Shown piece by piece: positions 25,737 through 35,241 of a stretch of 64,000 nt of DNA (its first letter is position 1; each line of letters starts with the position of its first letter). The translations under genes were made by a program, and so were the position numbers. Source of the DNA: an uncultured Lachnospiraceae bacterium (GTDB lineage: Bacteria > Bacillota > Clostridia > Lachnospirales > Lachnospiraceae). The DNA is taken from NCBI GenBank assembly GCA_910577675.1, contig CAJTOR010000004.1, positions 62,001-126,000 on the forward strand, in the 5' to 3' direction. Under the pieces are notes generated by a model. That model saw nothing but the letters and a program-made list of their open reading frames with translations. It was not told the DNA's origin and searched no databases.

Positions 25737-26756
25737 TCAAAACGGACTCTGTTCATTTTCACGCTTTTTGCATACCAACATCCAGAGAAACACAGGCCCG
25801 CCCACCACCGACATTAAAATCCCCACCGGCAGTTCATACGGCATAAAAATAAGTCTTGATACCAGATCGCACAGCAGGACAAACCCAGCCCCGCAGACCG
25901 CGCAGGCGGGCAAAAGCCTCCCGCTCCTGCTTCCAAAAAACCGTCTTACAAAATGCGGCACAATCAGGCCGACAAAGCCAAGCAGCCCGGAAAAACTGAC
26001 TGCTGCCCCGGAAAGCAGCGCAGAAAGGGCAAGAAACAGCATCCGGTATCTCGACACAGAAAGCCCAAGCCCCATCGCCGTCCCGTCCCCGAGCGCCGTC
26101 ACATCAAGCTCATTGCACAGGGTAAACAAAACAAAAAGGGCAGCAAAAATCAACACTGCCGCCGGGACAAGTCTTGGGTAGGAAACCGAAGAAAATCCCC
26201 CCACGCGAAAATCCATGCCGAGCATCGCAATATCCGTATCAAGGACTGTGACTGACTCAGCAACTGCATTCCACACGGCATTCAGCGCCACCCCTCCAAG
26301 AATCACCGTGCTCTTTGACACTTTCACCCGGTACGAAAAAAGAAAGATCATAAAAACCGTGATAAAACTGCCAAAAAAAGCCGCGCAGGAAACCGCGAAC
26401 CCCGAAAACGTCCCGGCCGCAATACAGAGCGTAACACCAAGCCCCGCCCCCGCATTGACCCCGATAATTCCCGGTGAGGCAAGCTTGTTGTCAAGGACAT
26501 TCTGAAGCACCGCGCCGGATACCGAGAGTGCCGCGCCGGAAGCCAGTGCGGCAAATGTACGTGGAAGCCTCGCATAAACTAAAATATTCTTTGCCACGCG
26601 CTCCCCGCCCCCCGCAAGTATCCGCACCAGCTCAAGCGGTGAAAAACATAGGCTTCCAAGACAGAGGCTTGCCGTCATGATCAAAACACACAAAAAAATC
26701 CCGCCAAGCAAAAAAAACCGGAAGTGCCATTTACCGGGCATCCTGCATTTCCCCAT
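25737..26756 (-). CDS. FecCD-family ABC importer permease
   Basis: The 339-residue product has about nine to ten membrane helices and the family signatures RLPRTFAALASGAALSVSGA, LQNVLDNKLASPGIIGVNAGAGLG near the N-terminal third and GLLGFVGLIVPHFVRRFFGS near the C-terminus, the loop that contacts the ATPase. Such permeases move siderophores, haem or vitamin B12. The ATG at 26756 is preferred because GGCGGAG lies eight bases upstream; it overlaps the end of the binding-protein gene by 26 bases, showing translational coupling. The ATPase partner lies beyond the insertion sequence downstream. Confidence 0.93.
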   Translation of the reverse strand: MGKCRMPGKWHFRFFLLGGIFLCVLIMTASLCLGSLCFSPLELVRILAGGGERVAKNILVYARLPRTFAALASGAALSVSGAVLQNVLDNKLASPGIIGVNAGAGLGVTLCIAAGTFSGFAVSCAAFFGSFITVFMIFLFSYRVKVSKSTVILGGVALNAVWNAVAESVTVLDTDIAMLGMDFRVGGFSSVSYPRLVPAAVLIFAALFVLFTLCNELDVTALGDGTAMGLGLSVSRYRMLFLALSALLSGAAVSFSGLLGFVGLIVPHFVRRFFGSRSGRLLPACAVCGAGFVLLCDLVSRLIFMPYELPVGILMSVVGGPVFLWMLVCKKRENEQSPF

Positions 26757-27753
26757 ATAGAATCTCCGCCAATTTCTCATATGCCTCCGCCCAGCGGGCA
26801 TTCGGTTTTAAATTATACAGATGCTTATCCAGAAAATAAACCTCCCCCGACTTAACAGCGGAAAGTTCATTCCAGATCGGATTTTCGTAAAACATCTTCT
26901 CCACATTCTGTTTCATGCCCTCCGCATCATCCCCGGACTGCACAATCAGTATCTTGTCCGGGTCCTGCAAAAGAATGCTCTCCACACTCAATTGTTCAAG
27001 CAGGCTCTCCTGCGTATCTGCGATATTGACACAGCCGAATTCCTCAAGCATCCCGCCAAGCACATTGCCATCGTTTCCCTTCGCCCGGATGCTCGCTGCG
27101 GAAGCGCGCAAAAACAAAACGCTCGGCGGGGTTTGATCCGCATAGCGGGATAACACATCCGCAATCTGACCCTTTAAACTCTCCCCATACTGCTTATAGC
27201 GCTCCTTCTCTCCCGTGATATCCGTAAAGATTTCAAGCACGCGCAGATAATCCTCAAAACATGCCACATCAAAATAAGCCGTGACAATTCCCGCCCCCAA
27301 AAGCGACGGCTGCCATTCCAGATGCTGCGCTGTATTGGTGCTTGCCAGCACAAAATCCGGTGCCGAGGAAAGCAGCAATTCAAGACTCAACCGCTTCGTT
27401 TCCCCCAGCTTTACAGTATCTTCAGGCAGGGATAGATCAAAATCCACAAACGCATCCTCAGGCGCAGCAACAAGGCTCCCACCCGCAAGCACCCACATAT
27501 CCGCATAGCTCCCAAGCAGCGATGCCACACGCTCGTGGGAGGTGACAACGATCTCCCTGCCAAGGTCATCAGTAAAGGTATACACATCATCCTCCGCCGC
27601 TTTCCGGTTGTCCCCTTTCGCGGTGCCATCCGAAACAGTCCCGCCCTCCGTCATGCCACCGGCAGCACCGCCGTTTCCACATCCAGCCATAACACCACAT
27701 GCAAGCGCCACAGACAATAACAAAATAAATCTCTTATTAACAGGTCGCACCAC
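26731..27753 (-). CDS. Periplasmic-binding-type lipoprotein of a FecCD importer
   Basis: The 340-residue product has a lipoprotein signal (LLSVALACGVMAGC, lipidated Cys near 25), a Gly-rich linker and a class III binding-protein fold (TFTDDLGREIVV, VASLLGSYADMWVLAGG, LLSSAPDFVLAST, GEVYFLDKHLYNLKPN). It would capture an iron complex or corrinoid outside the cell and deliver it to the permease. The start is GTG (27753 or the adjacent 27750) after AAGGG, inside the end of the upstream reductase gene, so four genes form one coupled unit. The ligand cannot be read from the sequence. Confidence 0.92.
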   Translation of the reverse strand: MVRPVNKRFILLLSVALACGVMAGCGNGGAAGGMTEGGTVSDGTAKGDNRKAAEDDVYTFTDDLGREIVVTSHERVASLLGSYADMWVLAGGSLVAAPEDAFVDFDLSLPEDTVKLGETKRLSLELLLSSAPDFVLASTNTAQHLEWQPSLLGAGIVTAYFDVACFEDYLRVLEIFTDITGEKERYKQYGESLKGQIADVLSRYADQTPPSVLFLRASAASIRAKGNDGNVLGGMLEEFGCVNIADTQESLLEQLSVESILLQDPDKILIVQSGDDAEGMKQNVEKMFYENPIWNELSAVKSGEVYFLDKHLYNLKPNARWAEAYEKLAEILYGEMQDAR

Positions 27754-30316
27754 CCTTCACTTTTTTCTCAAGTACTGCCGATTTATCGATTGTACCGCGA
27801 AGAAGCTTTTCCTGCACATATGAAAAACCGAGCCGGTTCACCGTATCCGCAAAGCGCTCGCCCGTAATCCCCTCATCCCGGAAGAATAAAATCGCGCGCT
27901 CTATCGTATCAAGAACCTCCTCCTCGCTTGTAAACAACTTATCAAGCGGCATGCCGTTCGCAATTTTCTTGCCCCATCTGCCGCCGATATAGATCCTGCA
28001 TCCCTCCCGGTATTCCTGTGTGACACCGAACGGGCATTTTTCCTTGCAGCGCCCACAGCCGTTGCAGGCATTCTCATCAAGCGCAAGTACGCCGTCCACA
28101 AGTTTTGCCACCTTGACCGGGCAGGTAAGTTCCACCTGGCATTTCTTGCAGCCGCGGCATTTGGAATAATCAAAGACCGGCACACGCTGACCGACAATCC
28201 CAAGGTCGTTTAGATCCGGTTTCACACAATTATTTGGGCAGCCCCCTACCGCAATCTTAAATTTATGCGGCAGGGTTACGCTATGATAGCCTTTATAAAA
28301 ACGCTCATGAATCTTTTCACTTAAAGCAAAGGTGTCAATCAGCCCGTACTGGCAGGTCGTGCCCTTGCAGGAAACCACCGGGCGCACAAGGGAACCCGTA
28401 CCTCCGGTTTCAAGGTCATGCTCTGCAAGGAAGGCAATCAGCGGGTCTATATTCGTATAAGGAACCCCCTGGATCTCCAATGTCAGACGGGTTGTCATTG
28501 TGATTTCCCCGCTGCCAAAGCGCTCCGCCGCCTCCGCGACCACACGCTGCTGCACAGCGGTAATTTTCCCGTTCCTGGTGATTACGCGCACATTGAACAC
28601 ATCTCCAAAACGCTTATCCATCAGGCATCCAAGCGCCTTCACGCGCTTAATCTCCTCCGGCGGAAGTTTTGCACCGGCAGGCAGGCTCTTCTTCACCACA
28701 TTAAATGTCACACCGCCCTCGAGCACGCGGGTATCAGTAAAGCCGAGTGCCCTTAATTTATTCTGTGCCAGATATCCCCTCTTGCCTTTTGCACAGACAA
28801 GCAGCAATTTTTCATCCTTCCCATGTTTTGCGGCAAATTCCTCCACCTTTGCCAGATTCAGCCATTCCGCGCCTGATATTGCCGGAGCAGGCTGCACATC
28901 CACCAGTGCGTATTCCTTCGCCGCGCCCGCCGCATACTCCGCCGGGGTAAAGGAGCAAAGCCTCCCGCTCATCTTGTTTGCCAGAATACCGCACGCCGCG
29001 GCGAACGGGTGAATTGCGGTAGAAAATGGCGGGGCATAAGCAAAATCCATCATTATAAAATCATCCACTCTTGCGCCAAGCGAAATTCCCGCAACCGCAA
29101 TATCCGCCATCTTATCCACCGCGCCCCCTCCGATCACCTGCATTCCAAGCAATCTGTGGCTGTCGGCATCTGCAACCAGCTTCGTCACAAAAATATCGGA
29201 ATCCGGATAATAATGCGCCTTGTCATCCGCGACGCAAAGAACCGATACCACGTTGAATCCTGCCGCCTGTGCCTGCACCTGCGTAAGCCCCGTGCGCGCC
29301 GCATTCATCTCCTGCGAAAGCTTTACAACCCCCGTGCCAAGGCATCCCGGATACTCTGTTTCACTGCCGCCCAGATTCAGTGCCAGCGCCCTTCCCGCAA
29401 TATTGGCAGTGGAACCCATCGCAGACCACTGCCCATTCCCTGTAATACGGTTTTTTACAAATGCACAGTCACCAACGGCGTAAATATCCGGAAGGTTCGT
29501 CCTCTGAAACTCATCTGTAATAATCAGTCCCCGCTCCATCGCAAGTCCCGTATCCGCCAGAAAATCCGTGGCCGGGCGGATACCCACGGAAAGAACCACC
29601 AGCTCCGCAGGCAGATTCCCCATCTTTGTCCTGACACCGGCAACCCTCTGCGCACCAGTTTCCTCACCGGAAATCTCCAAAAGCGCCGTTCCCGTCATAA
29701 TGCGCATTCCCTTCGCTGTAAGCTTGCGCTTAATATAATCTGCCATATCCGCATCAAAAATATTGGGCATCAACTGATCCGCCATATCCATCACTGTGAC
29801 AGAAATCCCCTGCGCCATTAGATTCTCCGCCACCTCAAGCCCGATAAAACCCCCGCCAACAACCACGGCGCGCTTTACATTCTGCCCGCTAATATAGTCT
29901 CTGATTGAGATTGCATCCTCCGGTGTGCGCACGGTAAACACGCCGGAAAGTTTTACGCCCGCTACCAGCGGTATAATGCTCTGTGCACCCACCGCGATCA
30001 CAAGCCTGTCATAGGAAACTTCCTGCTGCCCGTCCCCTCTTACGGAAACCGTCTTTTCCTCTGTATTTACCGCAATCACCTCACTGTTAGTATGTACGGT
30101 TGTCCCCGTCAGTTTCATAAACTTTTCCGGGGTATTTACAATCAGTTCGCCCTCCGTCTCGATTGCGCCCCCAATATAGTACGGCAGCCCACAGCCGGCA
30201 TAGGAAATATCCTTCCCCTTTGTGTAGATCACAATCTCGTCCTGCGGGTTCTCCCGCTTCAGTTTCGCCGCCACCTTCGTCCCTGCGGCAACACCGCCAA
30301 TAATAACAGTTTTCAT
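27737..30316 (-). CDS. Flavin disulfide reductase, rhodanese, siroheme-type reductase and ferredoxin fusion
   Basis: This 859-residue redox protein starts with a FAD/NAD pyridine-nucleotide-disulfide oxidoreductase of the CoA-disulfide reductase type (1-450; MKTVIIGGVAAGTKVA, redox Cys42 in SYAGCGLPYYIGG, GDCA motif). Next is a rhodanese domain (about 460-550) with the active loop CAKGKRGY. Then comes a nitrite/sulfite-reductase-like domain with Cys pairs CKGTTC and GGCPNNC that can hold a coupled siroheme and [4Fe-4S] centre, with two 4Fe-4S ferredoxin motifs (CRGCKKCQVELTCPV, CNGCGRCKEKCPFG). It probably reduces a sulfur or nitrogen oxyanion or handles persulfide (inference). AAGGAGG precedes the ATG. 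Its 3' end overlaps the importer lipoprotein gene. Confidence 0.9.
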   Translation of the reverse strand: MKTVIIGGVAAGTKVAAKLKRENPQDEIVIYTKGKDISYAGCGLPYYIGGAIETEGELIVNTPEKFMKLTGTTVHTNSEVIAVNTEEKTVSVRGDGQQEVSYDRLVIAVGAQSIIPLVAGVKLSGVFTVRTPEDAISIRDYISGQNVKRAVVVGGGFIGLEVAENLMAQGISVTVMDMADQLMPNIFDADMADYIKRKLTAKGMRIMTGTALLEISGEETGAQRVAGVRTKMGNLPAELVVLSVGIRPATDFLADTGLAMERGLIITDEFQRTNLPDIYAVGDCAFVKNRITGNGQWSAMGSTANIAGRALALNLGGSETEYPGCLGTGVVKLSQEMNAARTGLTQVQAQAAGFNVVSVLCVADDKAHYYPDSDIFVTKLVADADSHRLLGMQVIGGGAVDKMADIAVAGISLGARVDDFIMMDFAYAPPFSTAIHPFAAACGILANKMSGRLCSFTPAEYAAGAAKEYALVDVQPAPAISGAEWLNLAKVEEFAAKHGKDEKLLLVCAKGKRGYLAQNKLRALGFTDTRVLEGGVTFNVVKKSLPAGAKLPPEEIKRVKALGCLMDKRFGDVFNVRVITRNGKITAVQQRVVAEAAERFGSGEITMTTRLTLEIQGVPYTNIDPLIAFLAEHDLETGGTGSLVRPVVSCKGTTCQYGLIDTFALSEKIHERFYKGYHSVTLPHKFKIAVGGCPNNCVKPDLNDLGIVGQRVPVFDYSKCRGCKKCQVELTCPVKVAKLVDGVLALDENACNGCGRCKEKCPFGVTQEYREGCRIYIGGRWGKKIANGMPLDKLFTSEEEVLDTIERAILFFRDEGITGERFADTVNRLGFSYVQEKLLRGTIDKSAVLEKKVKGGATC

Positions 30317-30356
30317 AATGAAATACCTCCTTGAAATAGCATATTTGGATTTTATT

Positions 30357-31052
30357 CTACAGATAATATTTGCGCAGGCAATATGTAATCATAGTACAGA
30401 ATTCTGGATATTTTCCATTCTGCATATTATCATAATCCCCGATTACTGCCTCAATATATTCTTCATCCCGAAGCAAGTCTTCATCCTCAAACTCTATTTC
30501 CAACATTGTAAAAAATGCAATCTTCCTCTGCTGTTCCAATATATATGAATTCAAATTCAGATGTTTTAGCATCTCCACACCTGCTGGATTCAAAACAAAG
30601 ATCTCGCCGGACTGCTTAAAACCAAATAACCCAACAATTTCCGGATCTGTCGGCGAAATACAATCTTTAAAACTAAACCAATTATCCTTTTTATGGTTAC
30701 AATGATCCGTCCCGTCAGCACTTTCCCCCTTGCATGAAGCAAACAAATTGGTATACGCCAACTGAGCATCTTTACAGATCGCACATTCCTGCACAGATAA
30801 AGTTCTTGAATCCGGATGTCTTGGCATAAAATGTTCAATATCACAGTCCGACAGATTTCCCTCCTGCCCTATCCGTTTCTCACAATAACAACAGATATAT
30901 CCCTGTTCCTCAAGTAAATTTTTCTTCAACAAAAAATACTCCTGCGTTCCTTTTAAATCATCATATACTGCCTCACGTCCGTTTCTTGATTTATAATCCA
31001 TTTTCCAATAAAAAAAATGATCGGGTTCAGGATTTTTCCTTATTTGCCGCAT
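30357..31052 (-). CDS. ptuB: Septu HNH endonuclease PtuB
   Basis: The 231-residue product is an HNH-family nuclease of the TIGR02646 type. It has the zinc pair CCYCEKRIG near 54, the catalytic core CDIEHFMPRHPDS, the second pair CAICKD, and YTNLFASCKG followed by HCNHKK. Paired with an AAA/ABC-like ATPase this is the composition of Septu anti-phage systems, where the PtuA-PtuB complex cuts nucleic acid on infection. The start overlaps the 3' end of ptuA by 26 bases, so the two are coupled. The C-terminal acidic region is conserved in length with known PtuB proteins. Confidence 0.88.
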   Translation of the reverse strand: MRQIRKNPEPDHFFYWKMDYKSRNGREAVYDDLKGTQEYFLLKKNLLEEQGYICCYCEKRIGQEGNLSDCDIEHFMPRHPDSRTLSVQECAICKDAQLAYTNLFASCKGESADGTDHCNHKKDNWFSFKDCISPTDPEIVGLFGFKQSGEIFVLNPAGVEMLKHLNLNSYILEQQRKIAFFTMLEIEFEDEDLLRDEEYIEAVIGDYDNMQNGKYPEFCTMITYCLRKYYL

Positions 31053-32337
31053 CTATTCTCCTTACCTTTCGAACCAGTATCTTTCCCCTTGTGCTATCAA
31101 TATTTCTATTGCCGGTCAACTGATCTATTATCCTAATCCAATGTTCTGCTTGTTCAAAATCCTTTCTGTCAATACAGTCATACATCTGACAGACACTCTC
31201 CCTTACTTTCTCATTCAGTGAACTTGTATGAAACGCTTCCTCCAATATAGAATTTGTATCCAGCCCAAAATAATTCTGAAACTTCTCACAAACAATGTCA
31301 TCCTCTTCCTTGCGCAACGAAAAAACATTAAAATCTGAATTAATCTCTCCCAGTACTTGTGGCGAATGCGTTGTTATAATAAATTGTATATTAGGAAAGG
31401 TTTCTTTTAATACATTTACAACTTTTCTCTGCCACGATACATGCATGTGAAGTTCAACTTCATCAATCAGAACCACCCCCACTCCCTCCAACGGATTTTC
31501 AAGTGTTGGATTCGCAATCGCAAGCCTTCTTGCCAGATCACCAAACAGTGCAAGTGTACATTTTTCACCATCGGACAACTGCAATATATCGAGCACTTCC
31601 TCTCCCTTTGACACCTTCATAGAATATGGTTTTGCTGTGATGTGTATATTGCTGCATCCGTCTAGCATTGCTAACATTGCCCTCTTTACAGAATTCAATG
31701 CCGTATCCTGGTAGCCAGAATCAATCTTTTGCCTTTGGGTTTCATATAATTCCTGCTCTAAAAACCATTCAAATAATTTTGAAAATGCTATCTGACTTTC
31801 GATCGCTTTCTCAAATGCGGCAATCTGTCCGTAATCTTCTGTTTTGCGTATACGCAACGGCGTTTTTAATACAAGTCGATTAACCCCATAATTCACATAA
31901 ATAGGAATATTAATTTCTTTTCCCTTCTCCAGCAAATTATTATCTTCATCAACAGAATCCTGAGGCTGATATCTTTCAGTAAAGTGCTCCACAATCTCTT
32001 CCAAACCCTTTGATACAGTTATCTTAGCTATTCTTTTATCAACCTGCTGCCAATAACCATACCCTTTACTTTCATCCCAAAACCGAAATTCCCCAGCAAT
32101 CCGTGCAGAAGCCTTTTTAAACCGGATATCTGTATCTTCCAACCTGACAGCCTGTTTAAAACGGAATTTCACTATCCGGTTAATCATATTAGCATAAAGT
32201 AAATTGATAGCAGCAAGTACTGACGATTTACCTACACCATTAATTCCAAACAATACCGTGTTTTTTCCTTTCAGCTCCAGCTCCAATCTGCGAATCCCAC
32301 GAAAATCATCCAGACATAATTTTTCTATTACCATCAT
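31027..32337 (-). CDS. ptuA: Septu ATPase PtuA
   Basis: The 436-residue product is an SMC/ABC-like ATPase: Walker A FGINGVGKSSVLAAIN near 33, signature LSDGEKCTLALFGDLARRLA, Walker B VVLIDEVELHMHVSWQ, then ITTHSPQVLGE with the switch His. The middle region (about 55-240) is the coiled or insertion domain expected for PtuA. A GGGAG site precedes two adjacent ATG codons at 32337 and 32334; the second has the better spacing. An in-frame TTG nine codons earlier is less likely. Only ptuA and ptuB are present, with no reverse transcriptase or retron RNA recognised, so this is a plain two-gene Septu. Confidence 0.88.
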   Translation of the reverse strand: MMVIEKLCLDDFRGIRRLELELKGKNTVLFGINGVGKSSVLAAINLLYANMINRIVKFRFKQAVRLEDTDIRFKKASARIAGEFRFWDESKGYGYWQQVDKRIAKITVSKGLEEIVEHFTERYQPQDSVDEDNNLLEKGKEINIPIYVNYGVNRLVLKTPLRIRKTEDYGQIAAFEKAIESQIAFSKLFEWFLEQELYETQRQKIDSGYQDTALNSVKRAMLAMLDGCSNIHITAKPYSMKVSKGEEVLDILQLSDGEKCTLALFGDLARRLAIANPTLENPLEGVGVVLIDEVELHMHVSWQRKVVNVLKETFPNIQFIITTHSPQVLGEINSDFNVFSLRKEEDDIVCEKFQNYFGLDTNSILEEAFHTSSLNEKVRESVCQMYDCIDRKDFEQAEHWIRIIDQLTGNRNIDSTRGKILVRKVRRIDAANKEKS

Positions 32338-32601
32338 ATTCTCCCGTCTTGTAATTCCTCCCAAAAAATCTGCCTTTCCTCAAAAAACATTTTACCACAA
32401 ATCCCACAAAAATAAAAGCATTTCTCTCACTTTCCCCGCATCAAACCTACGCAAATCACCTTCCATACCAAATAACCCTCCATCCCAGGGCAAAAAAGTA
32501 AAGAGCCGTTTTGCATCCTTTCGTTCTGCGACAGGCTCCTTACCTTTATACTTTCCCTATTTTGCCCCTTTATTCCCTCTCTAATTCACCAGCGATACAT
32601 A

Positions 32602-33837
32602 TCACTCTCCAAGCGGATAAAATAAAAGTTCAGTTTTCATTTCAGAACCGCCTAAAGGATTCACCTCCTCAAATAATCTTCCCACCTCCAATCGGCGAAC
32701 CACAGCTTTCTGATCTGCGTTGCTCCGACCAATCAGTACATATATATCTTTTCCATCCGTATAAAATTCTTTTATAAACTTCATCCCCGTATCTTTACTG
32801 CCGCATTCCCTGATTTTTCCGTCCTCAAGACCAGCTATCCAAAAATTCGAATCATAATACTGACCGTCAAACACAATAAAATTACCTGTATCGTCCGATC
32901 CCAGTGTATTGACCTGATCCTGTCCTGAAACCAAGTTATAAACATGCAAATCGCAGCCATCCAGCCAGCAAAGACTGTCTTCCTTTATGTAGAAGGATGA
33001 ACCTATATTTAAGCCCTCCCATACCGTTCCCCGCTCACCATCCCAGGTTCTAAGTTCCCTTCCCACCACACTTCGCACGTTGGAATCATCGTCTTGCTTC
33101 TTTAATGTTTTCGCCATAAAATACTTCCCGTAGCGCTGCGGTTCCAATATATAATCCAATTGAGATTTTTCCAGTTCTTTAAGGCTTCCCGTATCAAAAA
33201 AGTAGAACCATTCCGGCGAATATCCATACATTCCTTCTTCTCCCTGATGGGACTGCATATCCTGCCGACAGTAAATCAAATCCTGGTACACTACCATAGA
33301 ATTAAACTGTTCCTTCGCAAGAATTGTAACATCACCTGCCACCGGATCGTACTCCACAATATTTCCATTTAAGGCTCCCTCAAGCTTAAACCCGTAAAAT
33401 GTTTCAATCAGAAAATACAGTTTCCCCCCACGGCAGAACAATCTTTTTCCGGGAAGTTCTACCACAACCTGCGACTGCCCATTATAAACAGCATGAATCA
33501 TATTATCCCCACCATGATCCACATAATATAAAATCCCATAAAGCGGATCAGGGCAGAATAGCACCTCATTTTCCCAGCCTAACACATTCTCCGGCAGATT
33601 GCAGTAGATATCATCTTCCTTGCCAACCACAGGCAGTTCACCAAATGCCTTCCCCTTCACAAAAAAGCCATCACCCTCCTGCGTATCCTGCTCCCCGTCA
33701 GAAACCTCTGTTTTCGGCTCAGGGGAAATACTGCCCTGCTCCCCACCCGTTTCCTGCTTCCCGCCGCACGAAGCAAGAAGCAGCATACAAAGCCCTGCAA
33801 GCATAAAACTTTTCTTAGAATAAAATACTTTTCTCAT
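32602..33837 (-). CDS. Lipoprotein with beta-propeller-like body
   Basis: The 411-residue product starts MRKVFYSKKSFMLAGLCMLL and has a lipobox LLASC (Cys24), then a charged low-complexity linker (GEQ, SDGEQDTQEGDG) and a body with recurring short strands and aromatic residues (ILYYVDHGGDNMIHAVYNG, LFCRGGKLYFLIETFYG, FIVFDGQYYDSNFWIAG). It resembles DUF5050/propeller-type extracellular proteins of Clostridia; the function is unknown. The frame is open 38 codons further upstream, but the ATG at 33837 has AGGAGGG at seven bases. It follows the Septu genes upstream with its own region and no shared operon evidence. Confidence 0.8.
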   Translation of the reverse strand: MRKVFYSKKSFMLAGLCMLLLASCGGKQETGGEQGSISPEPKTEVSDGEQDTQEGDGFFVKGKAFGELPVVGKEDDIYCNLPENVLGWENEVLFCPDPLYGILYYVDHGGDNMIHAVYNGQSQVVVELPGKRLFCRGGKLYFLIETFYGFKLEGALNGNIVEYDPVAGDVTILAKEQFNSMVVYQDLIYCRQDMQSHQGEEGMYGYSPEWFYFFDTGSLKELEKSQLDYILEPQRYGKYFMAKTLKKQDDDSNVRSVVGRELRTWDGERGTVWEGLNIGSSFYIKEDSLCWLDGCDLHVYNLVSGQDQVNTLGSDDTGNFIVFDGQYYDSNFWIAGLEDGKIRECGSKDTGMKFIKEFYTDGKDIYVLIGRSNADQKAVVRRLEVGRLFEEVNPLGGSEMKTELLFYPLGE

Positions 33838-34361
33838 AGTAACCCTCCTGTAAAAACGAAAACCCCTCTTTTTTGCACCGGATAACCAGTGCCAGCTGCA
33901 AAAAACAACAAAAAACACCCTATAAGATTTTTCCCGTTCCCTTTTACACATTCCCCCTTTGCATCCTTAAATCAATAAGATTATATAGCAATTTTATATA
34001 AAAAATCAAGGTATTTTTTGCTGTTTCTTGGTCAAATCTTGCAAATTTATAAGTCAAAAGAAATTTCATATCCCTATTCTGCTATCGCAGCCTGCCAGAT
34101 GGGGCTTATCCCACACCAAACATAATTGATAAGCCGAATTATATATTGATTATTTTTTCCTTTAACCACTTAACATTTTAATACCGATTTAATATTAAGT
34201 ATATGATAATATCAAAAACAATATATTTATACATATACATATTAGATTACCAATTTGTTTTGTTACAGGTAATATAATGAAACGTTAATTAAAACAATGA
34301 AATTATGCCATTCTCTCTTCTAAATAACCTTTTATATATGTTTTTATTTCACATGTCACAT
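33838..34361. other. AT-rich gap with dispersed repeat
   Basis: About 520 bases upstream of the lipoprotein hold its promoter region and copy 2 of the dispersed repeat at 34055-34089 (CAAAAGAAATTTCATATCCC, then TATTCTGCTATCGCA). The stretch 34090-34340 is very AT-rich, and I see no gene in it. Confidence 0.6.
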
Positions 34362-34403
34362 ATAAAAAAGATGTATGGCACTGAAAACTATACCATACAT
34401 CTT
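34362..34403 (-). terminator. nagB terminator
   Basis: AAGATGTATGG and CCATACATCTT (34368-34378 and 34393-34403) make a perfect 11-bp stem with a 14-base loop. On the nagB strand the last bases run into CTTTTTTATA. It lies about 105 bases after the nagB stop. Confidence 0.85.
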
Positions 34404-34509
34404 CTTTAATATTTCAAACTAAAATATACAATTTTACCGGGGTTCCCCCTATACAAAATTCCACTTACAAAAGTACAAACAGTCAACACCCATCTTAGTA
34501 CTTTTTTCT

Positions 34510-35241
34510 CTACAGATCAACACCCTCAAGTGCTTCCTCATCACCAATCAAAATAAAATCTGGATGTATCTGTAAAATAGAGGCTGGAACGGCGGGTGTG
34601 ACGGAGCCAAAAAAAGCTTTCTTAATAATATCCCTTTTTTTCTCCCCGCTCGCAATCATAAGCACCTTGCGCGCCTGCATGATCGTCCGTATCCCCATGG
34701 TATATGCCTGGCGCGGCACCTCCTCCTTGCTCTCAAAAAACCTCGCGTTTGCCTCTATCGTGCTCTCCGTCAGATTTACACAATGCGTTCCAGGTTCAAA
34801 TGCCCCGCCCGGCTCATTAAAACCAATATGCCCGTCCGAGCCAATCCCAAGAAGCAAAAGGTCAATCCCCCCGACATTCTCAATCACCCGATCATAATCC
34901 TTGCAGACCTTTACTTCGTCCAAATCGTCCCCTTTCGGCATAAAAATACGCTCCGGACATATGTTGACATAATCAAAAAAATGGGCATGCATAAAATGCC
35001 AGTAACTTTGCTTATGCCCGCGCGCCAGTCCCCTGTACTCGTCCAGGTTCACTGTCGTTACACCAGAAAAATCAATATCCCCCTTATTATACCATTCCAC
35101 CAACTGCGCGTAGGTTCCAACCGGAGTTCCCCCCGTTGCCAGCCCAAGGACGGCATCGGGCTTTATAATCACCTGCGCCGATATAATATTCGCCGCCTTG
35201 CGCGACATATCCTTATAATCTTTTGCTTTTATAATCTTCAC
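34510..35241 (-). CDS. nagB: Glucosamine-6-phosphate deaminase
   Basis: NagB converts glucosamine-6-phosphate to fructose-6-phosphate and ammonia, feeding amino sugars into glycolysis after NagA. The 243-residue product shows GLATGGTPVGTYAQLV near 33, the catalytic Asp in TVNLDEYRGL and GIGSDGHIGFNEPG with the catalytic Asp/His/Glu set. The start is GTG at 35241 with AAGGTGA upstream; no ATG fits. It is a single-gene unit about 27 kb from nagA, so the two are not one operon here. Confidence 0.96.
   Translation of the reverse strand: MKIIKAKDYKDMSRKAANIISAQVIIKPDAVLGLATGGTPVGTYAQLVEWYNKGDIDFSGVTTVNLDEYRGLARGHKQSYWHFMHAHFFDYVNICPERIFMPKGDDLDEVKVCKDYDRVIENVGGIDLLLLGIGSDGHIGFNEPGGAFEPGTHCVNLTESTIEANARFFESKEEVPRQAYTMGIRTIMQARKVLMIASGEKKRDIIKKAFFGSVTPAVPASILQIHPDFILIGDEEALEGVDL

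Noticed and set aside
30357..32337. Retron-Septu system
   Set aside because: No reverse transcriptase gene or msr/msd-like inverted repeat was found beside ptuA and ptuB.
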